This document shows, piece by piece, positions 38,192 to 47,606 of a stretch of 64,000 nucleotides of DNA (within the stretch, counting starts at the first letter, position 1; every line of letters starts with the position of its first letter). Source of the stretch: an uncultured Rhodospirillaceae bacterium (GTDB lineage Bacteria; Pseudomonadota; Alphaproteobacteria; Rhodospirillales; Rhodospirillaceae); NCBI GenBank assembly GCA_943787205.1, contig CALSLN010000013.1, forward strand, positions 150,935-214,934. The letters run 5' to 3'. The position numbers and the translations under genes were made by a program. The notes under the pieces are model-generated. The model worked only from the letters and a program-made list of their open reading frames with translations, made no database searches and was not told where the DNA came from.

Positions 38192-39082
38192 ATGACAACG
38201 CCAATTCAGCCTGTTCAATCCGTTGCCGTGCTTGGGCTCGGCATTATGGGGTCGGCTTTGGCGCGTCATCTGATGGCTGGTGGCTTTGCTGTGCGCGGAT
38301 TTGATCCTGATCCGCAAGCAGCACAAAGGGCGACGGATAGCGGCGTTGTAATCGCGTCTAGTGCTGATGAGGCTGCGCAAAGTGTTGAGTGCGTGCTTAC
38401 GAGCCTACCGTCTGAGGTGGCCCTGACCTCGACCGTTGACGCTTTGATCGGTGGGGTTCGTCCAGAAGGCGAAAAGACAGTTCTTATTGAACTGAGCACC
38501 CTGTCCATGGATAGCAAAACTATGGCACGTGATCGCCTCTCTAACTACGGTATAGAAATGCTGGATTGCCCGGTCAGCGGCACTGGTGCGCAAGCTCAAA
38601 CTAAAGATATCGTTCTCTATGCCAGCGGTACTGAGGACGCATACGACTTCTGTCGACCAGTGTTTGATGCGGTCGCCCGGGAAAGTTTTTTTCTTGGCGC
38701 CTTTGGGAATGGCACCCGAATGAAGTTCATAGCCAATCATCTGGTTGCCATCCACAATGTCGCGTCGGCGGAGGCTTTGGCTCTGGCGCGTAAATCTGGC
38801 CTTGACCCACAGCAAGTCTTTGACGTGATTTCCTCTGGTGCGGGCACGTCGCGCATATTCGAGTTGCGTGGTCCTATGATGGTGGAAGGGATTTACACAC
38901 CGGCAACCATGAAACTTGATGTGTGGCAAAAAGACATGGCGCTGATACAAGAATTCGCAATGCAGTTGGGTGCGTCCACACCTCTGTTTGAAGTGACACG
39001 GCCTCTTTATGAGGCGGCCAATGCCGCTGGACTGGGTGACCAGGATACGGCTGCTGTGCACGAAATTCTCAATCGCTCGTAA
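38192..39082 (+). CDS. NAD(P)-dependent beta-hydroxyacid dehydrogenase, second paralogue
   Basis: A 296-residue relative of the 34818 gene: LGLGIMGSALARHLMAGG, LDCPVSGTGAQA, and catalytic Lys in GTRMKFIANHL. Sequence similarity to the first paralogue is limited outside the motifs, so they probably act on different substrates. It lies between the racemase-like and amidohydrolase genes, with gaps of 24 and 17 bases. Confidence 0.85.
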   Translation: MTTPIQPVQSVAVLGLGIMGSALARHLMAGGFAVRGFDPDPQAAQRATDSGVVIASSADEAAQSVECVLTSLPSEVALTSTVDALIGGVRPEGEKTVLIELSTLSMDSKTMARDRLSNYGIEMLDCPVSGTGAQAQTKDIVLYASGTEDAYDFCRPVFDAVARESFFLGAFGNGTRMKFIANHLVAIHNVASAEALALARKSGLDPQQVFDVISSGAGTSRIFELRGPMMVEGIYTPATMKLDVWQKDMALIQEFAMQLGASTPLFEVTRPLYEAANAAGLGDQDTAAVHEILNRS

Positions 39083-39099
39083 GCGAGCAAGGGTCTGAT

Positions 39100-40569
39100 A
39101 TGGTTCAACCGCAGTCCGTCGACACGTTACTAAAAAATGCCTATGTGGTGACCGTTGATGCAGACCGGCGGGTCTTCACAAATGGCTTTGTGGCTTTTCG
39201 CGATGGGCAGGTTGCGGCAGTTGGCCCCATGTCGGACTGCTCTATTGAAGCCAGTGAAGTGCTTGATTGCACGGGTAAAGTCGTTCTCCCTGGATTTACT
39301 AACGCACATAATCATCTCATTCAGGTTTTTTTTCGTGGTTATAACGACGACCGCTGGCCCGTTCTCGATTTTCCAGCGGCCATTACGGCTTTGCTTAAGC
39401 AACAAGCACTGGTTACGGGTCGCTTAGACGAAGAGCGCAGCTACACCTTAGCGCGCCTCCACGCTTTGGATTTGCTCCACAGTGGATATATCGGCACTCA
39501 CGATGAACACTTTACAAATGCGGACCCACGGACAGTAGATGGTAGTTGGCGAGCGCTCGAAGAATCTGGAATGCGCGGGTTCCTGGCCCGCTGTATCGTA
39601 AATGGTGACAAAGTCCCCGAGGCTGATCGCGAGACTGTCGATGATGGTTTGAAGGAGGTTCAACGACTCAAGGCGAAATTTGATTCTTCGCGGATTGAAG
39701 TTGCTGCTGGGATTCTGAACTACCAGTACCTCGCTGACCCTGAAGACATGCGCAGGATCGCTGAAGCCAGTGCTGCGGCGAATATTCGCCTTGATGTCGA
39801 TATGACTGATAATTCTGGCGGCAAAGCCTTAGAGGCGCGTGGATATAAGGGCGGCCAAGTTGAGTACTACCGGGACTATGGTGTTCTTGAGCGGCCGATG
39901 TACGCTGGGAAAGCCGTCAATGTCCGGACTGATGAAATAGATATTCTTGCAGAACATGACGGCCGCGTTGGCTTCGTTCCGATCCTGCGACAGTTTGACG
40001 GTGTCGGTTTGCCGGTTCATCACTTTCTCGCGCGGGGTATGATCCCCGGCCTCGGTACCGACGGGCCGATGGTTTCGGACAGTCAGAACGTTTTTGAACT
40101 CATGCGGCAAACGATTTTGGCACAAAACCTGGCTGTCTTGCGGGAACAGCGGGACGGCCAACCACTGCCTGACGCGAATCTCTGGGCAACCAGCGAAACC
40201 GTGATTGAAATGGCCTCACTTGGCAGCGCACGTACGCTGTTTATGGATGAGGTCACTGGCAGTATCGTAGTGGGCAAAGCGGCAGACTGCGTTATCGCGG
40301 ACCTCAATCGCGCGACCCTGCGCCCGACCCAACAAGACCGTCGCACACTTGGTGTGCTTGTTTGGGCAGGTGCTGCAGATGCCGTCGACACGATTTTTGT
40401 CGAAGGCCGGAAATTGCTTGCCGGCGGGCGGTCGACCCTTTGGGATGAAGACGAAGTGATTCGCGATGCCGAGCGCGTGCTCGCCGAAATCGCAGAAGAG
40501 ACAGATATTCTCTCTCTGATGTCGAATAGGGGACCAGGCCAACGGCATAGGGGCTGGACGTATATATAA
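39100..40569 (+). CDS. Amidohydrolase (AtzA/TrzN/SsnA-like)
   Basis: A 489-residue metal-dependent hydrolase of the cytosine-deaminase/chlorohydrolase branch. The first metal-binding motif is GFTNAHNHLIQ; later GLGTDGPMVSDSQN carries the catalytic Asp, and SLGSARTLFMDEVTGSIVVGKAADCVIADL is the usual C-terminal beta-sandwich signature. Such enzymes deaminate or dechlorinate N-heterocycles or hydrolyse cyclic amides. A middle segment (VGFVPILRQFDG) lacks the common HCxH, so metal coordination may differ. Last of the six packed genes. Confidence 0.85.
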   Translation: MVQPQSVDTLLKNAYVVTVDADRRVFTNGFVAFRDGQVAAVGPMSDCSIEASEVLDCTGKVVLPGFTNAHNHLIQVFFRGYNDDRWPVLDFPAAITALLKQQALVTGRLDEERSYTLARLHALDLLHSGYIGTHDEHFTNADPRTVDGSWRALEESGMRGFLARCIVNGDKVPEADRETVDDGLKEVQRLKAKFDSSRIEVAAGILNYQYLADPEDMRRIAEASAAANIRLDVDMTDNSGGKALEARGYKGGQVEYYRDYGVLERPMYAGKAVNVRTDEIDILAEHDGRVGFVPILRQFDGVGLPVHHFLARGMIPGLGTDGPMVSDSQNVFELMRQTILAQNLAVLREQRDGQPLPDANLWATSETVIEMASLGSARTLFMDEVTGSIVVGKAADCVIADLNRATLRPTQQDRRTLGVLVWAGAADAVDTIFVEGRKLLAGGRSTLWDEDEVIRDAERVLAEIAEETDILSLMSNRGPGQRHRGWTYI

Positions 40570-40735
40570 ATACTGGACTAACGCTAGTTATGAACGGTTA
40601 TGCTTGGTCCAATATATTTCTTCCGACAATGCCAACCGGGACGTTCTAAGCGTTATCAGCGAACGGATTCTGAAGGGTAAGTGCGCTAGCTTACTGGCGG
40701 CTATGCTTTCTAAGTCCAAGACACCTCTAGTTTGA

Positions 40736-40745
40736 GGGGGGGGGG
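40736..40745 (+). repeat. Homopolymer tract of ten G
   Basis: An uninterrupted G10 lies 27 bases before the ATG of the binding-protein gene. Long G tracts of this kind change length by slippage and can set promoter or leader spacing. It is the longest homopolymer noticed in the window; its length may also be a sequencing artefact. Confidence 0.7.
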
Positions 40746-40772
40746 TAAAAATTCTTGATAGGGCGTCGTACT

Positions 40773-42302
40773 ATGTTTTTAAGCTATAAAAACCACCGTC
40801 ATTTTTTAGCGGCAACTTTATTGACGGTGAGTCTGCTATTTGGCCAAAGTCATGCTGAAACCTTGCGGGTTGCAGCTGGAGGTGTCCCGCCTAGTCTCGG
40901 GAACCCCTACACAGCGACTGCTCTACCAGCGACGGAATTATGGCTGGCCATATTTGACGGTCTGACGCGCCTCGATTGGCGCGGTGGGCCACGCCCTGGA
41001 CTCGCGGTTTCGTGGGATAACCCAACCCCACTCACATGGCGATTCACACTTCGCAACGGTATGACGTTTCATAACGGCCGGCCTGTTACGGCTGAGTCTG
41101 TTGTGAACGTATTTACCTTTCTGCTGAGTCAGGATGCGGCCTCATTCCTAGTCGCGAGAGAACTGACCAATATTGTCGATGTCGTGGCAGTGGACCCTCT
41201 TACTATTCAATTTAATTTGCGCGCCCCTGACGCAATTCTGCCGAAGCGTCTCTCGCTTGTGATGATCGTCGAGCCAGACTCATGGATGGAACGCGGTGTC
41301 GATGATTTCACAATCGCGCCCATCGGGACCGGACCATACAAATTAGTTGACTGGGGGCCGGGAAATACAGCACCGCAGCTTACGGCATTTAGCGGTAGTT
41401 GGCGCGCTCCCATCGGGTATACGGATCTTGAGTACCGTGTTGTCGGTAATAAGACGTCACGCCTTCAAGCTCTGTATAGCGGCCAAGTGGACGTCGCGAC
41501 GGGACTCAGTGAAGATGATGTCGGTGACGTAAAAGAAAATGGATACGCACCTTATGTAACAGCCACGACACAAATAAAATCAATTGCGCTACCAAATGTG
41601 CACGAAGGTAATCACCCATTGAAAGATCAGCGGGTTCGACAAGCCCTTAATTATGCTGTCGACAAACAAGCGATCGCTGACGTGATCTTGGGGGGTTGGG
41701 TTGATGTTGCCAGCCAAGGGGCGGTCTCCGGAATTTCCGGTTACAACCCGAACCTCAAGCCCTATCCTTACGACCCTGAACGGGCGCGAACTTTGATAAA
41801 GGATGCCGGGTACGAGAACGGGTTCGACATGGACATTGAGTTTGTCGCAACGTTAACGCCCCTTGATCCCGTGCTATTCCAGAAAATTGCCCAGGACCTG
41901 AACAAGGTCGGCGTCCGGACTACCGTGCGTCAAATTCCGTTTTCCGATTACCTGCGAAAGTATGTGCCGAACCAGTGGGGCGACGTGGACGCATTTGGGT
42001 TGTTTTGGAATTCAGCAACATTTCAAGATGCCATTCGACCCTATGAGGGCTTTTCTTGCTTCCGTGTTAATCCGTTTTTCTGCGACGAAGACATCACAGC
42101 GGATATAAGGGCCGTGCAGGTCATGGCGGACCCGGTCGAGCGCGAAACCCAAATGCAGGCGATCATGGCTAAATTCCATACTCTCGCGCCAGCGATATGG
42201 ATCACTAATTCGGCTTACGTAAACGCCACACGTCTCGGCATCAGAAATTTCCGCATGATACCTTCCGGAATCGCTTTTGAAGAGCTAACACCGGAGCCCT
42301 AA
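40773..42302 (+). CDS. ABC transporter substrate-binding protein (SBP_bac_5 family), no permease nearby
   Basis: A periplasmic family-5 solute-binding protein of about 509 residues. Signal peptide MFLSYKNHRHFLAATLLTVSLL ends near SHA. Mature features: PATELWLAIFDGLTRLD, GPRPGLAVSWDNP, the RVRQALNYAVDKQAI helix and YPYDPERARTLIKDAG. This family binds oligopeptides, nickel, glutathione or opines. Neither permease nor ATPase genes follow, so it must share a transporter encoded elsewhere. It follows the amidohydrolase after 200 bases that include the G10 tract, and may feed the catabolic genes upstream. Confidence 0.9.
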   Translation: MFLSYKNHRHFLAATLLTVSLLFGQSHAETLRVAAGGVPPSLGNPYTATALPATELWLAIFDGLTRLDWRGGPRPGLAVSWDNPTPLTWRFTLRNGMTFHNGRPVTAESVVNVFTFLLSQDAASFLVARELTNIVDVVAVDPLTIQFNLRAPDAILPKRLSLVMIVEPDSWMERGVDDFTIAPIGTGPYKLVDWGPGNTAPQLTAFSGSWRAPIGYTDLEYRVVGNKTSRLQALYSGQVDVATGLSEDDVGDVKENGYAPYVTATTQIKSIALPNVHEGNHPLKDQRVRQALNYAVDKQAIADVILGGWVDVASQGAVSGISGYNPNLKPYPYDPERARTLIKDAGYENGFDMDIEFVATLTPLDPVLFQKIAQDLNKVGVRTTVRQIPFSDYLRKYVPNQWGDVDAFGLFWNSATFQDAIRPYEGFSCFRVNPFFCDEDITADIRAVQVMADPVERETQMQAIMAKFHTLAPAIWITNSAYVNATRLGIRNFRMIPSGIAFEELTPEP

Positions 42303-42435
42303 TTTTTTGGTTGGAGATGGAATGGGTCGGTAGGAAGGGGTTAGTTGCTCAATAACTACACTTGTGAAAGGTGCGGATACCTTGTCCCCATGTACCTGCA
42401 TCAGTATTTAGTTAAAGGCACCTAACCTACGGCCG

Positions 42436-42580
42436 TTTGAACTGCTTAGGGATTGGTTGGCGGTCACCTGCAAACATTTCTCTAGCTGTATATATGGAAA
42501 ACCCTGGCCTGTAACCTCCTGCCGCCATTGCGGCCTTAGGCCAAATTGCCTAAGAGCCAGAACAAGGAGCTTCTAGTTGA
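42436..42580 (+). repeat. Possible degenerate copy D of the dispersed repeat
   Basis: GAACTGCTTAGGGATTGGTT, GTCACCTGCAAACAT and later CCTAAGAGCCAGAACAAGGA resemble, in the same order, segments of the copies at 60.6 and 61.7 kb, but the central palindrome is missing. A weak match by eye. Confidence 0.35.
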
Positions 42581-42596
42581 TGATAGGGAATGGTTT

Positions 42597-42866
42597 ATGA
42601 GGGTCGGGCAGGTTAAGGCGCTTTTTTGGACTCATTGTATGGGTGAAATTTTCGAAAGGCACTGCGAGTCCTATCTTGCGGAGGGCCTCTATCTCTTCGA
42701 TGGCAATGCCTTCAAGTCGTCCCACCTCAGAACCTCGTTGTATTGCGAACTGAATCTCCCACTGGTCCGAGAAGAGGGCGTCGATTGGGAGAAGGCTGTT
42801 CTGCCGAACACAATCATGCGCGGTGTTGTCAAAGATGAGCGGGTTTCCGACCCTCAGCCGCGCTAA
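42597..42866 (+). CDS. Hypothetical protein, doubtful
   Basis: An 89-codon frame from ATG 42597 (MRVGQVKALFWTH onward). The translation has no recognised domain, and its upstream extension runs into the suspected repeat relic. It could be the remains of a gene. Listed because the composition is not obviously random, with low certainty. Confidence 0.25.
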   Translation: MRVGQVKALFWTHCMGEIFERHCESYLAEGLYLFDGNAFKSSHLRTSLYCELNLPLVREEGVDWEKAVLPNTIMRGVVKDERVSDPQPR

Positions 42867-43082
42867 CTTAAATATTAGAACAACATTATTGCCACAAAAA
42901 GGATAGCCCTCACTAGAATAACTATAGTTTATTCGAGAATAGTAGTTAGAAATTCTATTGTATTTGCTTGCTGGTTTCTCCTAGCTTTGCCAGTATAAAT
43001 TTCTTTAAGTAATTCAGAGTTCTAGCTCACAGCTTTAAATTAGTCGCCTTGGCGCAGGCGAGTATGCTCCGGCAATGCGGCC

Positions 43083-43603
43083 TTATGTATCTAGAGATCG
43101 GATGTACTTACTAATTGCGGTCTTAAGTTTGCGGGCAGCGAGTGTCATTTCTAGATCTTCGGAATAGATGATGTTCACACTGGCGTGAAAGTCAAAGTCA
43201 GGATTTTTTACCCGTACTAACTTGTCGCCGAAATATTTATCGACGATCTGCACTGGTAGAACTGTGATTAAGTCACCAGCTTCAATTAGTGACATGATGA
43301 AATTGAAGGAATTGACGCGTGCGACGATGTTTGGTCGCTTCAGGCCTGCAGCGTCAAATACTTCCTCAATACCGTCGCCGTGTGTCAGCGTGGATAGTGT
43401 CCAGTCGTAATCAACAAGATCTTCCAGGTTAACATGATGCCTATTTGCGAGTGGATGGTTCACGCTAGCGTGTACGCGCGTCTCTAGGGTTAAACAATGC
43501 TCGATAGCCATACCGTCTGGTACAATGGGCTTTGCCGTTTTGCCAACAACAACCCCGAAATCCCAACGTCCTGACTCAACCCGTTCGACAGTTGTTTCCC
43601 AGT
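43083..43603 (-). pseudogene. LysR-type regulator, effector-binding domain only
   Basis: About 172 residues of the C-terminal LysR_substrate domain: RWDFGVVVG, then EHCLTLETRVHASVNHPLA, LEDLVDYDWTLS and LIEAGDLITVLP. The DNA-binding helix-turn-helix (about the first 90 residues) is missing because IS copy 4 lies at its 5' end, and it is not found on the other side. The outward frame from the IS gives the start of a fusion (MHGSLFGRQAN). Without the DNA-binding domain it cannot act as a normal regulator. Confidence 0.75.
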
Positions 43604-43678
43604 TGGCCTGCCTCCCAAAAAGTGATCCATGCAAATTGAGAGAGTCCGGTTAATCTAAGCCTTGATAGGAGGACGACG

Positions 43679-43957
43679 ATGAGCCGGAAACGTTACACAG
43701 CAGAACAGATACTAGGTATGGTCCGGGAGGCCGAGGTGCGGCTTTCCCAGGGCGAGAAGATCGGATTGATCTGCAAGTCCCTTGGTATATCGGAACAGAG
43801 CTATTACCGCTGGCGCAAGGAGTATGGCGGTCTGAAGTCTGATCAGGCTAAACGCCTGAAGGACCTGGAGAAGGAGAATGCTCGGCTTCGCAAGGCCGTC
43901 TCTGATCTCACTCTGGATAAGATGATCCTAAACGAGGCGCTCTCGGGAAACTACTAA
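43679..43957 (+). CDS. IS transposase OrfA, copy 4
   Basis: Identical protein to the OrfA described for copy 3. Confidence 0.9.
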   Translation: MSRKRYTAEQILGMVREAEVRLSQGEKIGLICKSLGISEQSYYRWRKEYGGLKSDQAKRLKDLEKENARLRKAVSDLTLDKMILNEALSGNY

Positions 43958-44844
43958 GCCCCGCACGCCGCCGTATTGCCGTTGAACATGTTCAAGGGGC
44001 TTGCGGGGTCTCAGAACGGCGTGCCTGCCGGGTTCTTGGCCAACATCGCTCCACGCAGAGGCGTCAGCCCATAGTCCTGGATGACGAAGATGCCCTAACA
44101 CAGGCGATCATCCGCCTGGCCTCTGAGTATGGCCGCTATGGCTATCGCCGTATCGGCGCATTGCTTCGTGCTGAAGGCTGGCATGTGAACCTGAAGCGTG
44201 TGTGGCGCATCTGGCGGCGTGAGGGGCTGAGAGTTCCCAGCAAACAACCAAAGAGAGGCCGGCTATGGCTGAACGACGGTTCGTGTATCCGTCTCAGAGC
44301 ATGTTGGCCGAACCATGTCTGGTCCTATGACTTTGTTCAGGACCGCACCCACGATGGGAGAGCAATCAAGATGCTGACAGTCATAGACGAGTACACGCGG
44401 GAGAGCCTGGCGATCCAGGTGGAGCGGCGGCTCAGATCAGATGATGTGCTGCATTGTCTATCCGAGTTGTTTGCTGAGAGAGGGCCACCGGACCATATCC
44501 GCTCTGACAACGGTTCTGAGTTTACGGCCATTGCTGTCAGGGAGTGGCTTGAACGTATGGGTGTAAAGACCCTCTACATTGAGCCAGGTTCACCCTGGGA
44601 AAATGGCTACAACGAGAGCTTCAACGGCAAGCTCAGGGATGAGTGCCTGAACAGCGAGATCTTCTTCACTCTGAAGGAAGCCAAGGTTCTGATCGAGAGT
44701 TGGCGGCACCACTACAACACCTTCAGACCGCATAGTTCTCTGGGCTACAGACCACCCGCGCCACAGACGGTCTTGCCTCAAACCGTCAAACCGCAATACC
44801 TTGAAAACGTCCGGGCTCTCTCAGATCAACTGGACCACTCATAG
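43951..44844 (+). CDS. IS transposase OrfB, copy 4 (post-frameshift frame)
   Basis: Identical protein to the OrfB described for copy 3. Confidence 0.9.
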   Translation, partial: LLSPARRRIAVEHVQGACGVSERRACRVLGQHRSTQRRQPIVLDDEDALTQAIIRLASEYGRYGYRRIGALLRAEGWHVNLKRVWRIWRREGLRVPSKQPKRGRLWLNDGSCIRLRACWPNHVWSYDFVQDRTHDGRAIKMLTVIDEYTRESLAIQVERRLRSDDVLHCLSELFAERGPPDHIRSDNGSEFTAIAVREWLERMGVKTLYIEPGSPWENGYNESFNGKLRDECLNSEIFFTLKEAKVLIESWRHHYNTFRPHSSLGYRPPAPQTVLPQTVKPQYLENVRALSDQLDHS

Positions 44845-44855
44845 GGGGCAGGTCA

Positions 44856-45104
44856 ATTTCAAAGCCGCCTTTCTATGCAATACGCATGCAGGGGTATTAT
44901 TTGTTGAACACTGCGGGCGTCGCCGTTGACAACCAATTACGGATTTTGGGAGAAAACGGCTCACCAATTAAAAATCTTTATGCTGCCGGCGAAATGCTGG
45001 GGATGGCAGCGTTTCAAGGAAGTTCCTACTGCGGAGGGATGTCGGTCACGCCAGCGCTGACCTTCGGCCGTATACTCGGTGAAAGACTTCTGTCGCTCAC
45101 GTAG
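44856..45104 (+). pseudogene. FAD-dependent oxidoreductase (fumarate reductase/ketosteroid dehydrogenase type), C-terminal fragment
   Basis: About 82 residues starting at the IS edge: SKPPFYAIRM, then LLNTAGVAVDNQLRIL and the flavin-binding end YAAGEMLGMAAFQGSSYCGGMSVTPALTFGRILGERL. This is the closing part of FAD_binding_2 flavoproteins such as 3-ketosteroid dehydrogenases or flavocytochrome c. The preceding 400 or so residues, including the GxGxxG dinucleotide site, are missing. Confidence 0.75.
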
Positions 45105-45325
45105 GCGGTGATATTAGGCTGATTTGGGGCGATGACGAAGCGTGAGCCGTTGATTAATCAGCGGATTAAAAAACCTCATTCAGGGCTGCAACAGCGAATA
45201 ACGCCTTGGGTCGAATAAAAGAACCGGCTTTACTAAGCCGAGAAGAGCGGCGCGAAAATCGCTCATTTAAACAGCAACGAGCCCACGAGTAGGGACAAAG
45301 AATCGATAGTAAGGGACTGAGTCAC

Positions 45326-46183
45326 ATGATTTTAGTTACAGGCGCAACGGGAAAAACCGGCGGTCAAGTCGCGAAAGAACTAGCCGCTCACAACATTCCA
45401 ATACGAGTGTTAGTGCGCAACGTAGACAAGGGCGCAGGCCTCAAAGACCTGGGCGCCGAAATCGCTGTGGGTGATATGGCTGATAAGGCGGCCGTCAGCG
45501 AAGCTCTTAAGGGCGCTGACAAAGCTGTTCTCATTATGGCTAACGGTGAAGATCAACTCACCATCGAAAAACAGTTTACGGATTGTGCTGTTGCTGCGGG
45601 CGTTAAGCATTTGGTCAAATTATCCTCAATGGAGTCCACAAAAGGGACAGCTAAGCCTATTCCGGCCATGCACGTTGCCTCCGAAGAGCATATCAGAGCG
45701 TCGGGCATGAACTGGACGATGATACGGCCGACCTTTTTTACGCAAAATTTTTTGAATGCGGCACGGACAATTAAGGCGAGCGACGAGATCGTTCTAGCGC
45801 TTGGCAATGCGGTTGTTGCGCCGACGGATATTCGTGACGTTGCTGAAGTAATACGTCTAGTTTTGACCGATGATGCCCATCTCAATACGAGCTATAATCT
45901 CACCGGACCGGAAGCCTTGTCACTGGCACAGGCGGCGGAAAAATTCTCGAGCGTCTTGGGTCGGGAAATTCGTTATGTCGCCCAGCCTGTAGAAGAATTT
46001 CGGAAAGTTTTGACCCAAGTCGGTCTGCCTGAGTGGCGGGTTAATGCGGTCTGTGACGAATTTAAACTTCTTGGCGACAAGACGAGCATGCAGACGACCG
46101 ATACGATTCAACAGGTTTTGGGGCGCTCGCCAACGTCGGTTGAGCAATTCGTCAAAGATCATATCGATATCTATCAGGGGTAG
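45326..46183 (+). CDS. NmrA-like NAD(P)H-binding protein (quinone oxidoreductase YtfG type)
   Basis: A 285-residue atypical SDR: ILVTGATGKTGGQVAKELAA at the N-terminus, LIRVLVR-like strand, VKLSSMES and MNWTMIRPTFFTQNFL. It lacks the YxxxK catalytic pair, as NmrA-like proteins do, and may reduce quinones or sense redox cofactors. It is complete; IS copy 5 begins 12 bases after its stop. About 220 bases upstream hold a small hairpin (45225-45240) but no clear promoter. Confidence 0.85.
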   Translation: MILVTGATGKTGGQVAKELAAHNIPIRVLVRNVDKGAGLKDLGAEIAVGDMADKAAVSEALKGADKAVLIMANGEDQLTIEKQFTDCAVAAGVKHLVKLSSMESTKGTAKPIPAMHVASEEHIRASGMNWTMIRPTFFTQNFLNAARTIKASDEIVLALGNAVVAPTDIRDVAEVIRLVLTDDAHLNTSYNLTGPEALSLAQAAEKFSSVLGREIRYVAQPVEEFRKVLTQVGLPEWRVNAVCDEFKLLGDKTSMQTTDTIQQVLGRSPTSVEQFVKDHIDIYQG

Positions 46184-46270
46184 CGGTGTCGCCGTTGGCC
46201 TGCCTCCCAAAAAGTGATCCATGCAAATTGAGAGAGTCCGGTTAATCTAAGCCTTGATAGGAGGACGACG

Positions 46271-46549
46271 ATGAGCCGGAAACGTTACACAGCAGAACAG
46301 ATACTAGGTATGGTCCGGGAGGCCGAGGTGCGGCTTTCCCAGGGCGAGAAGATCGGATTGATCTGCAAGTCCCTTGGTATATCGGAACAGAGCTATTACC
46401 GCTGGCGCAAGGAGTATGGCGGTCTGAAGTCTGATCAGGCTAAACGCCTGAAGGACCTGGAGAAGGAGAATGCTCGGCTTCGCAAGGCCGTCTCTGATCT
46501 CACTCTGGATAAGATGATCCTAAACGAGGCGCTCTCGGGAAACTACTAA
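46271..46549 (+). CDS. IS transposase OrfA, copy 5
   Basis: Identical protein to the OrfA described for copy 3. Confidence 0.9.
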   Translation: MSRKRYTAEQILGMVREAEVRLSQGEKIGLICKSLGISEQSYYRWRKEYGGLKSDQAKRLKDLEKENARLRKAVSDLTLDKMILNEALSGNY

Positions 46550-47436
46550 GCCCCGCACGCCGCCGTATTGCCGTTGAACATGTTCAAGGGGCTTGCGGGG
46601 TCTCAGAACGGCGTGCCTGCCGGGTTCTTGGCCAACATCGCTCCACGCAGAGGCGTCAGCCCATAGTCCTGGATGACGAAGATGCCCTAACACAGGCGAT
46701 CATCCGCCTGGCCTCTGAGTATGGCCGCTATGGCTATCGCCGTATCGGCGCATTGCTTCGTGCTGAAGGCTGGCATGTGAACCTGAAGCGTGTGTGGCGC
46801 ATCTGGCGGCGTGAGGGGCTGAGAGTTCCCAGCAAACAACCAAAGAGAGGCCGGCTATGGCTGAACGACGGTTCGTGTATCCGTCTCAGAGCATGTTGGC
46901 CGAACCATGTCTGGTCCTATGACTTTGTTCAGGACCGCACCCACGATGGGAGAGCAATCAAGATGCTGACAGTCATAGACGAGTACACGCGGGAGAGCCT
47001 GGCGATCCAGGTGGAGCGGCGGCTCAGATCAGATGATGTGCTGCATTGTCTATCCGAGTTGTTTGCTGAGAGAGGGCCACCGGACCATATCCGCTCTGAC
47101 AACGGTTCTGAGTTTACGGCCATTGCTGTCAGGGAGTGGCTTGAACGTATGGGTGTAAAGACCCTCTACATTGAGCCAGGTTCACCCTGGGAAAATGGCT
47201 ACAACGAGAGCTTCAACGGCAAGCTCAGGGATGAGTGCCTGAACAGCGAGATCTTCTTCACTCTGAAGGAAGCCAAGGTTCTGATCGAGAGTTGGCGGCA
47301 CCACTACAACACCTTCAGACCGCATAGTTCTCTGGGCTACAGACCACCCGCGCCACAGACGGTCTTGCCTCAAACCGTCAAACCGCAATACCTTGAAAAC
47401 GTCCGGGCTCTCTCAGATCAACTGGACCACTCATAG
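46543..47436 (+). CDS. IS transposase OrfB, copy 5 (post-frameshift frame)
   Basis: Identical protein to the OrfB described for copy 3. Confidence 0.9.
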   Translation, partial: LLSPARRRIAVEHVQGACGVSERRACRVLGQHRSTQRRQPIVLDDEDALTQAIIRLASEYGRYGYRRIGALLRAEGWHVNLKRVWRIWRREGLRVPSKQPKRGRLWLNDGSCIRLRACWPNHVWSYDFVQDRTHDGRAIKMLTVIDEYTRESLAIQVERRLRSDDVLHCLSELFAERGPPDHIRSDNGSEFTAIAVREWLERMGVKTLYIEPGSPWENGYNESFNGKLRDECLNSEIFFTLKEAKVLIESWRHHYNTFRPHSSLGYRPPAPQTVLPQTVKPQYLENVRALSDQLDHS

Positions 47437-47606
47437 GGGGCAGGTCATTATGGCGCGCTGTAGCCATTAAGTTTAACTATGAGATCAAAAGTATAGTTGT
47501 TCTATCCTTTCACGATGAGTCCGCCGTGTCCCAGGACAGGCATTGGCCGCTCTACGATTCGGTGGTTTAGGCCGTTGGTTTAAACTCATCATTCTCATGA
47601 GCGCGA

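Larger units (their letters stand above)
43604..44855 (+). mobile_element. IS3-family (IS407-group) insertion sequence, copy 4
   Basis: The 1,252-bp element in plus orientation, flanks CAGT and ATTT, no target duplication. It joins a LysR fragment to a flavoprotein fragment. With copy 5, 1,340 bases further on, it forms a direct-repeat pair resembling a small composite transposon. Confidence 0.95.
46196..47447 (+). mobile_element. IS3-family (IS407-group) insertion sequence, copy 5
   Basis: The 1,252-bp element in plus orientation, flanks CCGT and TTAT, no target duplication. It is the only copy that does not visibly cut a gene. Confidence 0.95.

Noticed and set aside
45225..45240. Hairpin CGGCTT-TACT-AAGCCG as a terminator
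   Set aside because: The stem is perfect but short and has no T run after it.
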